A stretch of DNA of 9,273 nt from Holophagaceae bacterium UBA692 (GTDB lineage Bacteria > Acidobacteriota > Holophagae > Holophagales > Holophagaceae). The notes below the pieces were generated by a model. That model saw only the letters and a program-made list of their open reading frames with translations, was not told the origin of the DNA and did no database searches. Numbering within the stretch: position 1 is the first letter of the stretch; every line of letters starts with the position of its first letter. The position numbers were made by a program, and so were the translations under genes. Shown here piece after piece: positions 1 through 5,907 of the stretch. The DNA lies in NCBI GenBank assembly GCA_002297665.1, contig DBMS01000205.1:16371-25643 (forward strand), written 5' to 3'.

Positions 1-266
1 AGAAGGCCCGCATCGCCTTCCGCGAGGAGCCGGATGGGTTCTGCGTGCGCGACAACGGGGCCGGGTTCGACGCGGCGACGGCCGCGCACCTGTTCCAGCC
101 CTTCCACCGCTTCCACGCCAAGGACGAGTTCCCCGGCCAGGGCATCGGCCTCGCGACGGTCAAGCGCATCGTGGAGCGGCACGGGGGAACCCTGTGGGCG
201 GAATCGGCGGTGGGCCAGGGGGCCGCGTTCCGGTTCCGGCTGCCCGGCCCCGAAGGCGAGGCCTGA
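1..266 (+). CDS. Sensor histidine kinase, C-terminal HATPase domain (5' end cut by window)
   Basis: This is the last 87 codons of a histidine kinase, read in the frame starting at base 3 and ending with TGA at 264-266. Only the end of the ATP-binding domain is present. The G1 box DNGAGF is at 51-68, followed by an F-box-like segment LFQPFHRFHAKDEF. The G2 box GQGIGL starts at 135 and continues as ATVKRIVERHGG, and the domain closes with a GAAFRFRLP strand. The HRFH..DEF.G.GIGLATV pattern is the style seen in phytochrome-like and PAS-containing kinases, so the missing N-terminus may carry PAS or GAF sensor domains, but this cannot be seen. The protein ends right after the ATPase fold, so no receiver domain is fused at the C-terminus. 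It converges with the response regulator, leaving four bases between the stops, so the two genes are not co-transcribed. Identification as a histidine kinase is secure; signal and partner are unknown. Confidence 0.93.
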   Translation, partial: KARIAFREEPDGFCVRDNGAGFDAATAAHLFQPFHRFHAKDEFPGQGIGLATVKRIVERHGGTLWAESAVGQGAAFRFRLPGPEGEA

Positions 267-274
267 CCGGTCAG
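263..274. repeat. 12-bp perfect palindrome holding both convergent stop codons
   Basis: CTGACCGGTCAG reads the same on both strands. The TGA stop of the histidine kinase (264-266) and the TGA stop of the response regulator (271-273 on the minus strand) are its two mirrored halves. No T-tract follows on either strand, so it does not look like a standard intrinsic terminator. It may be an economical consequence of two abutting stop codons. Confidence 0.8.
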
Positions 275-990
275 CCCGCCTCGGGCGTGACGGGCAGCAT
301 CCAGCGGTACCCTTCCCGGTCGAGGGTCTGGATGAAGGGCGACTTGTCCGTGTCGCCCAGCTTCTTCCGCAGGGTGCCGATGTGAACGTCCACGGTCTTG
401 GGCATGGGCTTGCCGTCCGGGTCCCAGGCCATGTTGAGGAGCTCCTGGCGGCTGTTCACCCGGCCCGGGTTGGAGAGCAGGACCTCCAGCAGCCGGAATT
501 CCCGCAGGGTGAGGTTCAGGTTGGTGCGGCCGCGATGCACGTCCAGCTGGAGGAAGTTGATGCGGAAGGGCCCGCTGCGGAGGATCCGGGGCTGGGACTC
601 CTGGTTGCGCGTCCTGCGCAGGATGGCGCGGATGCGGGCGATGAGCTCGAGGGTGGAGAAGGGCTTGCCCAGGTAGTCGTCCGCGCCCTGGGCCAGGCCC
701 TGGAGGAGGTCCGCGTCCCCGGTGCGCGCGGTGAGGATCAGCACCGGAACCGGGTCCCGGCGCCGGCGGAGGATGTGGAGCACCTCCATGCCGCCGACCC
801 GCGGCAGCATGAGATCGAGCACGATCAGGTCCGCGGGGCGGCTCTCCTGGATCGCCAGGCCCGCGCCGCCGTCGCCGGCGGTCTCGGCCTGGAAGCCCTC
901 GGCCTCCAGGTTGAGCTTCAGCATCTCCGCGATCTCGGGTTCGTCCTCGATGACCAGGATGCGATCGGGGGGTAGGGATTTGGCCGCCAT
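271..990 (-). CDS. OmpR/PhoB-family DNA-binding response regulator
   Basis: A 239-residue two-component response regulator. The receiver domain (about residues 9-122) has the acidic pair in VIEDE (E15, D16), the phospho-acceptor D59 in LIVLDLMLP, the switch T87 in LILTAR and the conserved K109 in GKPF. The C-terminal winged helix (about 140-233) shows LTLREFRLLEVLLSNPGRV, then the recognition-helix segment KTVDVHIGTLRKKLGD and the wing REGYRW. The start at 990 is chosen because the receiver fold begins at residue 9 and an AGGA lies just upstream on the minus strand. The frame stays open to 1095, but that extension lacks domain character. The gene is divergent from the TonB-dependent receptor and convergent with the partial kinase. 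Because the kinase at 4189-5745 lies in the receptor transcript, it is a candidate partner, as is the partial kinase at 1-266. It probably controls the adjacent divergent promoters; targets are inferred. Confidence 0.95.
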   Translation of the reverse strand: MAAKSLPPDRILVIEDEPEIAEMLKLNLEAEGFQAETAGDGGAGLAIQESRPADLIVLDLMLPRVGGMEVLHILRRRRDPVPVLILTARTGDADLLQGLAQGADDYLGKPFSTLELIARIRAILRRTRNQESQPRILRSGPFRINFLQLDVHRGRTNLNLTLREFRLLEVLLSNPGRVNSRQELLNMAWDPDGKPMPKTVDVHIGTLRKKLGDTDKSPFIQTLDREGYRWMLPVTPEAG

Positions 991-1079
991 GATTCCTGAT
1001 GGTAGACGGAATCCGGCGGGGGCCGGCACCCGAAAGTTCGAGGGCCCAGGGCGCTCCGCTTCTCGGGCTCGATTCGACC

Positions 1080-1093
1080 GCATGGATCCATGC
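1080..1093. repeat. 14-bp perfect palindrome, possible operator
   Basis: GCATGGATCCATGC is a perfect two-fold palindrome 90 bp upstream of the response regulator start and 150 bp upstream of the receptor start. A dimeric regulator binding here could influence either promoter. Function is inferred only from symmetry and position. Confidence 0.5.
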
Positions 1094-1109
1094 AAATCGA
1101 GTCATTCGA

Positions 1110-1120
1110 GTTGTAACAAC
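1110..1120. repeat. 11-bp palindrome GTTGTAACAAC
   Basis: GTTGT and ACAAC are mirrored around a single central A. It is AT-richer than its surroundings and lies between the 14-bp palindrome and the hairpin motif, so it could be part of an operator or of a promoter. Its role is not determinable from sequence alone. Confidence 0.4.
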
Positions 1121-1127
1121 CGCGTGA

Positions 1128-1177
1128 GGGCCACGTTAAAAACGTGGAATTCCTTTGTCGGCCTTTACTGGACGCAG
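1128..1177 (+). promoter_or_regulatory. Upstream block shared with the TlpA/M16 operon (copy 1)
   Basis: GGGCCACGTTAAAA (1128-1141) matches GGGGCACCTTAAAA (5785-5798) at 12 of 14 positions. In both copies ACTGG follows with the same offset (31 bases from TTAAAA to ACTGG), then a CGNAG. Over 50 ungapped bases, 32 are identical by manual count. This copy begins 115 bp before the receptor start codon. Equal spacing and equal placement before the first gene of each operon argue for a shared promoter or regulatory element. TTAAAA could be a -10-like element giving a leader of about 95 nt. Chance similarity is not excluded. Confidence 0.45.
1131..1147. repeat. 17-bp inverted repeat CCACGTT-AAA-AACGTGG
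   Basis: Seven-base arms (1131-1137 and 1141-1147) flank three A residues. It overlaps the shared upstream block. It could be a dimer-binding operator at the receptor promoter or, if transcribed, a small hairpin. No T-run follows, so a terminator is unlikely. Confidence 0.5.
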
Positions 1178-1230
1178 CCCCGGCGGAAAGCAACGATCAG
1201 ACAAGTCAAAAGCCATTCCACAATTCATCT

Positions 1231-1235
1231 GGGAG
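1231..1235 (+). promoter_or_regulatory. Ribosome binding site of the receptor gene
   Basis: GGGAG lies 7 nt before ATG 1243 and decides the start. The open frame extends further upstream to a GTG at 1144, but that part lacks a signal-peptide character. A second in-frame ATG at 1273 also has a GGAG (1265-1268) at a shorter 4-nt gap and remains a weaker alternative. The segment TCATCTGG here recurs at the start of the gene at 5908. Confidence 0.65.
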
Positions 1236-1242
1236 CCCACTC

Positions 1243-4167
1243 ATGATCCTACCTCGTCAATCCTGGAGCGCGATGCGCATCAGCGCCCTGATCGTGGCCT
1301 CATCCGGGCTGCTCTTCAGCCAGAGCAGTTCCGTGGGCAACATTACCGGCACCGTGAAGGGACCGGACGGCAAGGTCGTCGCCGGCGCCCTGGTCCAGGC
1401 CCACACCTCCCGCGGCGTGCAGGAACTCAAGACCGGCGCCCAGGGCGACTTCAACTTCCGCCAGATGGTCCCCGGCCCCGTTCGCGTGAAGGTCTCCGCC
1501 AAGGGGACTTCGGGCTTCGAGGGGGCCATCACCGTGGTGGCCAACCAGACCAACCGCATGGACATCAAGCTGGGCGCCCAGGGCGTCGTCGTGGAAGTGG
1601 TGGACACCCAGGGGCTGGAGGTCATCGACACCACCCAGGCCACCACGGGCCTGGTGCTGACCATGAGCGAGATCAGCGAGCTGCCCATCTACTACACGGG
1701 CACCAACCGCCTCACCGCCACCACCTTCCGCGCGCCGGGCTCGGTGATGGACACCATCCACGGCACCGACAGCCAGCACAACACCTACGTGGTGGACGGC
1801 GTTTCGGCCTCGGACGCCAACTACGGCGGCCAGAACGTCAACCTGAACAACGACTTCATCGACCAGGTGCAGGTGCTCACCAGCGGCATCTCCGCCAAGT
1901 ACGGCCGCTTCACCGGGGGCGTCCTCAACGTCACCACCAAGAGCGGCACCAACGAGTTCACGGGCACCAGCCGCTTCGAGATCACCAACGAGAAGTGGAA
2001 TTCCAAGTACCGCATGCCGGGCGTGGCCTACTACTACTCCAACCTCTATCACTTCCCCCTCACGTGGTCGCCCGTTCCCGACCACCACCAGACGGTCCAG
2101 AGCTACACCCTCACGGGCCCGATCATCAAGGACCGGCTCTTCTTCGCGGTGGCCTACCAGACCAACAGCCCCGAGACGCGCATCGTCACCAAGACCCAGC
2201 CCTCCATGGGCGCTGAGGTGCCCTACACCATCGTGCGGGACTCCTACCTGCTGGACGCCAAGGTCGACTGGCAGATGTCCCTCGGGCAGCGGCTGTCCCT
2301 GGAGCTGAACGAATCCAATTCCCGGGACCTCAACGGCATCTCCAACGGCACCGTCTCGACCCTGGAGACCCTCAGCGGCCTGACCAAGTCCAAGAAGGGC
2401 TACCACTCCCTGGGCTACCTGGCCCAGATATCGTCGTCCCTGGCCCTGGACATCAAGCTCAACGACGCCTATTCCAAGAGCGGCGGCCCCGGAACCGGCC
2501 CCACCGGCGGCAAGATCCTGCCCACCTGGAAGGAGCTGGAGTCCAGCGACGTCCTGGACAACGGCTACGGTTCCGACAGCCAGGCCGACAGCCACACCAA
2601 GACGGGCGGCGTCAACCTCACCTGGGTGACGGAGGCCATGGGCACCCACGAGGTGGAGGGCGGGCTGCAGTTCTACCACTACAACCGCACCGGGGCCGCC
2701 TCGCCCACGCCCTCCAACTACGAGATCCAGTTCCGGAACTACGCCACCGGCGCGACGACTCCCGCCCTCGTCAACCGCGTCCTCACGCCCAATAGCGCCG
2801 ATACGGCGCTCTACAGCTACTTCCCCACCCGGGGCGAGGCCGACACCAAGGTGAACAGCCTCTACGTGAACGACTCCTGGAAGGTGGACGCGCACTGGAA
2901 CTTCAACCTGGGCCTGCGCTTCGACCAGTACAAGAGCGCCAACAACCCCGAGGACATCACCTACTCGTTCCAGACCTTCGCCCCGAGACTGGGCGCGAGC
3001 TACGACCTCAAGGGCGACAAGACGCACGTGTTCCGCGTGGGCGCGGCCCAGTACTCCGGCATGATCAACCAGGGCAACCTCGCCTCGGCCACCGTCACCT
3101 CCAACCCCATCACCCGGCAGTACGTCTACGTCGGCACCGGCGGCCCCAACCAGGGCAACGGCCTGGACGCGGTCCTGCCCAGCGGCGCCATCAACTGGGC
3201 GGCCTGGGGCAACCACTACGGCCAGACCGGGATCGACAACCCCAACCACGTCTCCGATCCCCTCACCGACCGCAACATCTTCGTGGATCCCAACATCAAG
3301 GCCCCCAGGACCTTCGAGGCCACCGTGGGCTACACCTACAACGACACGCTCCAGAACCTCTCCGTCACCTTCGTGAGGCGGTGGAACGACCAGTTCCTGG
3401 ATGACTTCCACTACGGCAACGGCATGGGCCCGGGCAAGGAGAAGGTGGTCATCAAGAACGACCCCAACGCCAAGCAGCACTACTACGGCGTGGAGATGTC
3501 CTACCGCCGCAAGATCGGCGAGAACCTGCTCGTGGGCGGGAACGCCACCTGGAGCCGCACCTTCGAGAACGCCGGCACCAACATGGGCGGCGCCGCCTCC
3601 CAGGCCAACGACTTCGGCGAAGGCAACATCCCCACCTACCAGCTCAACCCCATGGGCCCCGCCCCCGGGCTGGACGTGCCCATCATGGTGAACGCCGACG
3701 CCAACTATCGCCTGACCCTCGGATCGGGAACCCTGAACCTGGGCCTGGTGGGCACCTACAAGTCCGGTTCCGCCGTGGCCTTCCGCTCCGCCCAGGCCCA
3801 GACGACCGCCGCCCTGCAGGACCAGGGTTACGCCTCCTCCTACAGTCGGTACTTCCCGGAACTGGGCATCCTGCGCCAGCCTGAGGTGTGGACCGTGGAC
3901 CTGCAGACCGGCTACGAGCAGAAGCTCTACGGCAAGGTCGCTGCATACGCCAAGGTCAACATCATCAACGTGTTCAACCGGGTCCGGTACATGACGCGGG
4001 ACACCGGCGGCACCGTCGTCGCCCAGGGGATGACCTTCCCCTACGCGCCGAGCCCCGCCGACGGCTCCGTGCCCAGCAACACGTTCAATCCCAATCCGAC
4101 CTTCGGACTGGGGCAGGGCAACACCTTCCCCCGCATGGTCCAGGCCGTCCTGGGCTTCCGGTTCTGA
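1243..4167 (+). CDS. Oar-like TonB-dependent outer-membrane receptor with carboxypeptidase-regulatory-like domain
   Basis: A 974-residue outer-membrane receptor. A signal peptide (basic start, then ISALIVASSGLLFS) is followed at about residues 32-110 by a carboxypeptidase-regulatory-like beta-sandwich starting GNITGTVKGPDGKVV. The plug domain follows, with the YVVDGV motif at 182-187 and FIDQVQVLTSGISAKYGRFTGG before the VTTKSGTNEFTG segment. The rest, to residue 974, is a long beta-barrel rich in Tyr, Asn and aromatic strand ends, closing with VLGFRF and a C-terminal Phe as in many outer-membrane proteins. This architecture is the Oar/CarbReg-type receptor family, abundant in Acidobacteriota and Myxococcota. 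The frame is intact. No clear TonB box and no substrate-defining motif were recognised, so the ligand is unknown; peptides, glycans or protein are possible. It leads an apparent operon with the kinase 21 bp downstream and is divergent from the response regulator, suggesting signal-controlled expression. Confidence 0.93.
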   Translation: MILPRQSWSAMRISALIVASSGLLFSQSSSVGNITGTVKGPDGKVVAGALVQAHTSRGVQELKTGAQGDFNFRQMVPGPVRVKVSAKGTSGFEGAITVVANQTNRMDIKLGAQGVVVEVVDTQGLEVIDTTQATTGLVLTMSEISELPIYYTGTNRLTATTFRAPGSVMDTIHGTDSQHNTYVVDGVSASDANYGGQNVNLNNDFIDQVQVLTSGISAKYGRFTGGVLNVTTKSGTNEFTGTSRFEITNEKWNSKYRMPGVAYYYSNLYHFPLTWSPVPDHHQTVQSYTLTGPIIKDRLFFAVAYQTNSPETRIVTKTQPSMGAEVPYTIVRDSYLLDAKVDWQMSLGQRLSLELNESNSRDLNGISNGTVSTLETLSGLTKSKKGYHSLGYLAQISSSLALDIKLNDAYSKSGGPGTGPTGGKILPTWKELESSDVLDNGYGSDSQADSHTKTGGVNLTWVTEAMGTHEVEGGLQFYHYNRTGAASPTPSNYEIQFRNYATGATTPALVNRVLTPNSADTALYSYFPTRGEADTKVNSLYVNDSWKVDAHWNFNLGLRFDQYKSANNPEDITYSFQTFAPRLGASYDLKGDKTHVFRVGAAQYSGMINQGNLASATVTSNPITRQYVYVGTGGPNQGNGLDAVLPSGAINWAAWGNHYGQTGIDNPNHVSDPLTDRNIFVDPNIKAPRTFEATVGYTYNDTLQNLSVTFVRRWNDQFLDDFHYGNGMGPGKEKVVIKNDPNAKQHYYGVEMSYRRKIGENLLVGGNATWSRTFENAGTNMGGAASQANDFGEGNIPTYQLNPMGPAPGLDVPIMVNADANYRLTLGSGTLNLGLVGTYKSGSAVAFRSAQAQTTAALQDQGYASSYSRYFPELGILRQPEVWTVDLQTGYEQKLYGKVAAYAKVNIINVFNRVRYMTRDTGGTVVAQGMTFPYAPSPADGSVPSNTFNPNPTFGLGQGNTFPRMVQAVLGFRF

Positions 4168-4188
4168 CCGCCGCGTCGGGTTAGAATC

Positions 4189-5745
4189 ATGTCCATGCCC
4201 ACCATCCAGGTCTGCAGGCCCAAGCGCCGCCGCCTCCGCGGCCGGTTCCAGCTCCTGCGCGGCTACGGCCGGCTGCTCTCGCCGCCCGCGCTGCTGGGCC
4301 TGTGGCTCCTGGTGGCGGGCCTGTGCGCCTTCCTCCCCGGGATGTTCATCAGCCATCGGATGACATTGGCCTACCAGGTCTGGGAGGGCCAGGCCCACGA
4401 AGCGGGCAAGGCCGTGGTCAAGGCCTGGACCCACCCCCACGCCCCCGTCGCCTTCACCCGGGGCGACGAGGCGGAGGTGGGGCGGTGGCTGGACGAGGAC
4501 CCGCTGATGCGGGCGCTGGTGGATCCCGCGGCGGGGAAGGTATGGCTCCGGGATGGCCGGCGCCTGCGTTCCGTGGACCCGGCGGGCGGGGAGGATTTCG
4601 CCCGCCTGCTTCAATGGGCCCGGCAGGCCCAGGCCTCCGGGGAGTCCACCTGGATCCCGCCAGTCAAGGACAACCCCCGGGCCTTCGAGGAGAGCACCCT
4701 GGCCCTGGCGACGGGGCCCCTGTGGGCCTTCCGGGTCTGGCGCCCCTCCGCCCCCGCGACGGATCGTTTCCTGGACGGCTTCATGGACCGGGGGGCCCCC
4801 TACCGGTTCTCCATCACGCGCTACGACCGCGATCCCCAGGCGGGCCAGCGCAACACGGAGAGCGGCGCCGTGGCGCCCCGAAGCCGGCCCTTCCGTCCCG
4901 CGCGGCCCACGTTCTCGGCCATGTTCCCGGACCTCAGCCTGGCCTTCGGGGATCCCTGGGTGGCGGGCCTCTGGGGTACCAAGGCCCAGGCCGACGCCAT
5001 GGATTACCGGATCCGGGCCTGGACCCGCATGGCCTGGGGCGCCCACTTCGCCTTCGCGGCGCTCCTGGGCCTGGGGTGCCTCCTGCACGTCTACATCAGC
5101 CGGCGCGACCGCCTCCGGGCCGACCAGCTGGCCTTCCTGGCCCACAGCCTGAAGACGCCGCTGACCGTCCTGAAGCTGCGCTGCGACACCGTGCGCAACG
5201 CCAACCTCGCCAAGGAGGTCCAGGAATCCCACCTGGCCCGCATCGGCGACGAGGTGGACAAGCTCGTGAAGATCATCGAGGCGGGCCTGGAAGGGGTGCG
5301 CCCCGAAGCCCGCGTCCCGGTGGAGGAGACCCTCGGCGCCGCCTTCTTCCGGCGGCTCCACGGGCAGATGGAGCCCATCTTCGCGGGCGAGGGCAGGACC
5401 CTCGGCCTGGAGGTGGAGGACGTGACCTTCCGCGCCTCCTCCAGGGCCCTGCAGCCCGCCCTCAACACCCTGCTTGAGAATGCCCTGGTCCACGGCCAAG
5501 GCGCCGCTTGGGTCCGCGTTCGGCGGCGCGGAAGGATCGTGGAGATCCAGGTGCGCGACGAGGGCCCGGGCATCCCCTTCGCCAAGCTTTCCGACCTGGC
5601 CTCTGCGGGCGCCGCCCAGGCCGGGCCCGGCCACGGCGTGGGCATCTTCCTGCTGCGCCAGATGGCCGCGCACGAGGGCTGGGGCCTGCGATTCGACGCG
5701 GTGGGCGAAGCGGGCTTCGCCGCCGTCCTGGAGATCCCGGCCTAG
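4189..5745 (+). CDS. Membrane sensor histidine kinase, PhoQ-like H-box, no HAMP
   Basis: A 518-residue inner-membrane kinase. A strongly basic cytoplasmic N-terminus (CRPKRRRLRGRF) precedes membrane segment 1 (about 34-54). A periplasmic region of about 230 residues with no recognised fold follows, then membrane segment 2 (about 285-303). The phospho-acceptor is H319 in FLAHSLKTPLTVLKLR, a wording like the PhoQ group. The N box is LLENALVHG (N431), the G1 box is RDEGPGIP (456-463), and the G2 box is GHGVGIFLL (from G481). Only about 15 residues separate membrane segment 2 from H319, so there is no room for a HAMP domain. The F box is poorly defined. The start at 4189 has only a weak GGG upstream; ATG 4195 is an alternative. 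The gene begins 21 bp after the receptor stop, so it is probably co-transcribed and translated with it. It is a candidate partner for the divergent response regulator, to which it would pass a periplasmic signal. Confidence 0.93.
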   Translation: MSMPTIQVCRPKRRRLRGRFQLLRGYGRLLSPPALLGLWLLVAGLCAFLPGMFISHRMTLAYQVWEGQAHEAGKAVVKAWTHPHAPVAFTRGDEAEVGRWLDEDPLMRALVDPAAGKVWLRDGRRLRSVDPAGGEDFARLLQWARQAQASGESTWIPPVKDNPRAFEESTLALATGPLWAFRVWRPSAPATDRFLDGFMDRGAPYRFSITRYDRDPQAGQRNTESGAVAPRSRPFRPARPTFSAMFPDLSLAFGDPWVAGLWGTKAQADAMDYRIRAWTRMAWGAHFAFAALLGLGCLLHVYISRRDRLRADQLAFLAHSLKTPLTVLKLRCDTVRNANLAKEVQESHLARIGDEVDKLVKIIEAGLEGVRPEARVPVEETLGAAFFRRLHGQMEPIFAGEGRTLGLEVEDVTFRASSRALQPALNTLLENALVHGQGAAWVRVRRRGRIVEIQVRDEGPGIPFAKLSDLASAGAAQAGPGHGVGIFLLRQMAAHEGWGLRFDAVGEAGFAAVLEIPA

Positions 5746-5760
5746 GCGCGAACCTGCGCC
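5745..5760 (+). terminator. Short GC hairpin at the kinase stop codon, weak terminator candidate
   Basis: GGCGC (5745-5749) and GCGCC (5756-5760) can pair around a six-base loop, possibly extended by a G-T wobble. It starts in the last base of the TAG stop codon. No T-tract follows, so if transcription ends here it is weak or needs Rho. Given the base composition, chance stems of this size are common. Confidence 0.25.
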
Positions 5761-5765
5761 GTCAT

Positions 5766-5783
5766 TGAATCTGCGCTGATTCA
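5766..5783. repeat. Inverted repeat TGAATC-N6-GATTCA
   Basis: Six-base perfect arms are separated by TGCGCT, directly upstream of the shared GGGNCACNTTAAAA block of the TlpA/M16 operon. The symmetry, AT-leaning arms and position suggest an operator. The same sequence is not present upstream of the receptor. Confidence 0.4.
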
Positions 5784-5784
5784 T

Positions 5785-5834
5785 GGGGCACCTTAAAACC
5801 CGGCGTTTTCCTGTCCAGACTTCACTGGGCGGAG
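5785..5834 (+). promoter_or_regulatory. Upstream block shared with the receptor operon (copy 2)
   Basis: GGGGCACCTTAAAA (5785-5798), then ACTGG at 5824-5828 and a following CGGAG, match the block at 1128-1177 with the same internal spacing. This copy starts 123 bp before the ATG at 5908. Inside it AAAAC (5795-5799) and GTTTT (5805-5809) form another small inverted repeat. It most likely marks the promoter or leader of the three-gene operon 5908 onward, which would make that a separate but co-regulated unit. Confidence 0.45.
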
Positions 5835-5897
5835 TCGGCGCCCAGGGCGATCCTTGCTGGTGGCGGGACGCCCGCGAACCCTGAGAACCCATCATCT

Positions 5898-5901
5898 GGA
5901 G
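5898..5901 (+). promoter_or_regulatory. Ribosome binding site of the TlpA-like gene
   Basis: GGAG sits 6 nt before ATG 5908 and supports this start over the open frame reaching back to 5854. The surrounding TCATCTGG (5892-5899) also occurs before the receptor gene (1225-1232). Confidence 0.65.
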
Positions 5902-5907
5902 CACCCC

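Larger units (their letters stand above)
991..1242. promoter_or_regulatory. Divergent intergenic region between response regulator and receptor
   Basis: These 252 bp must contain the promoters of both the regulator (minus) and the receptor operon (plus). The middle is less GC-rich than the surrounding genes. It holds a 14-bp palindrome (1080-1093), an 11-bp palindrome (1110-1120), a 17-bp inverted repeat (1131-1147) and repeated TCGA-containing words (TTCGAG at 1037-1042 and 1105-1110, TCGATTCGA at 1069-1077, TCGAG at 1097-1101). Such clustering is typical of operators. OmpR/PhoB-type regulators often bind short direct repeats and often act on a divergent neighbour, so this is a natural target for the regulator at 271-990. 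No convincing textbook -35/-10 pair was found. A TTGTAA (1111-1116) and TAAAAA (1137-1142) pair has a 20-nt spacer, too long to trust. Confidence 0.6.

Noticed and set aside
991..1095. N-terminal extension of the response regulator to an ATG at 1095
   Set aside because: The receiver domain begins immediately after the ATG at 990, which has an AGGA upstream; the extension has no domain character and would run into the palindromic regulatory region.
34..1246. Plus-strand frames across the response regulator (34-975, 722-1246)
   Set aside because: Their translations are Arg/Ser/Gly-rich without motifs, while the minus strand encodes a complete receiver plus winged-helix protein.
5785..5800. Sigma-54 promoter at TGGGGCACCTTAAAA
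   Set aside because: There is a GG and GC-like resemblance, but the spacing and the -12 TTGC element do not fit, and the copy at 1128 does not fit either.
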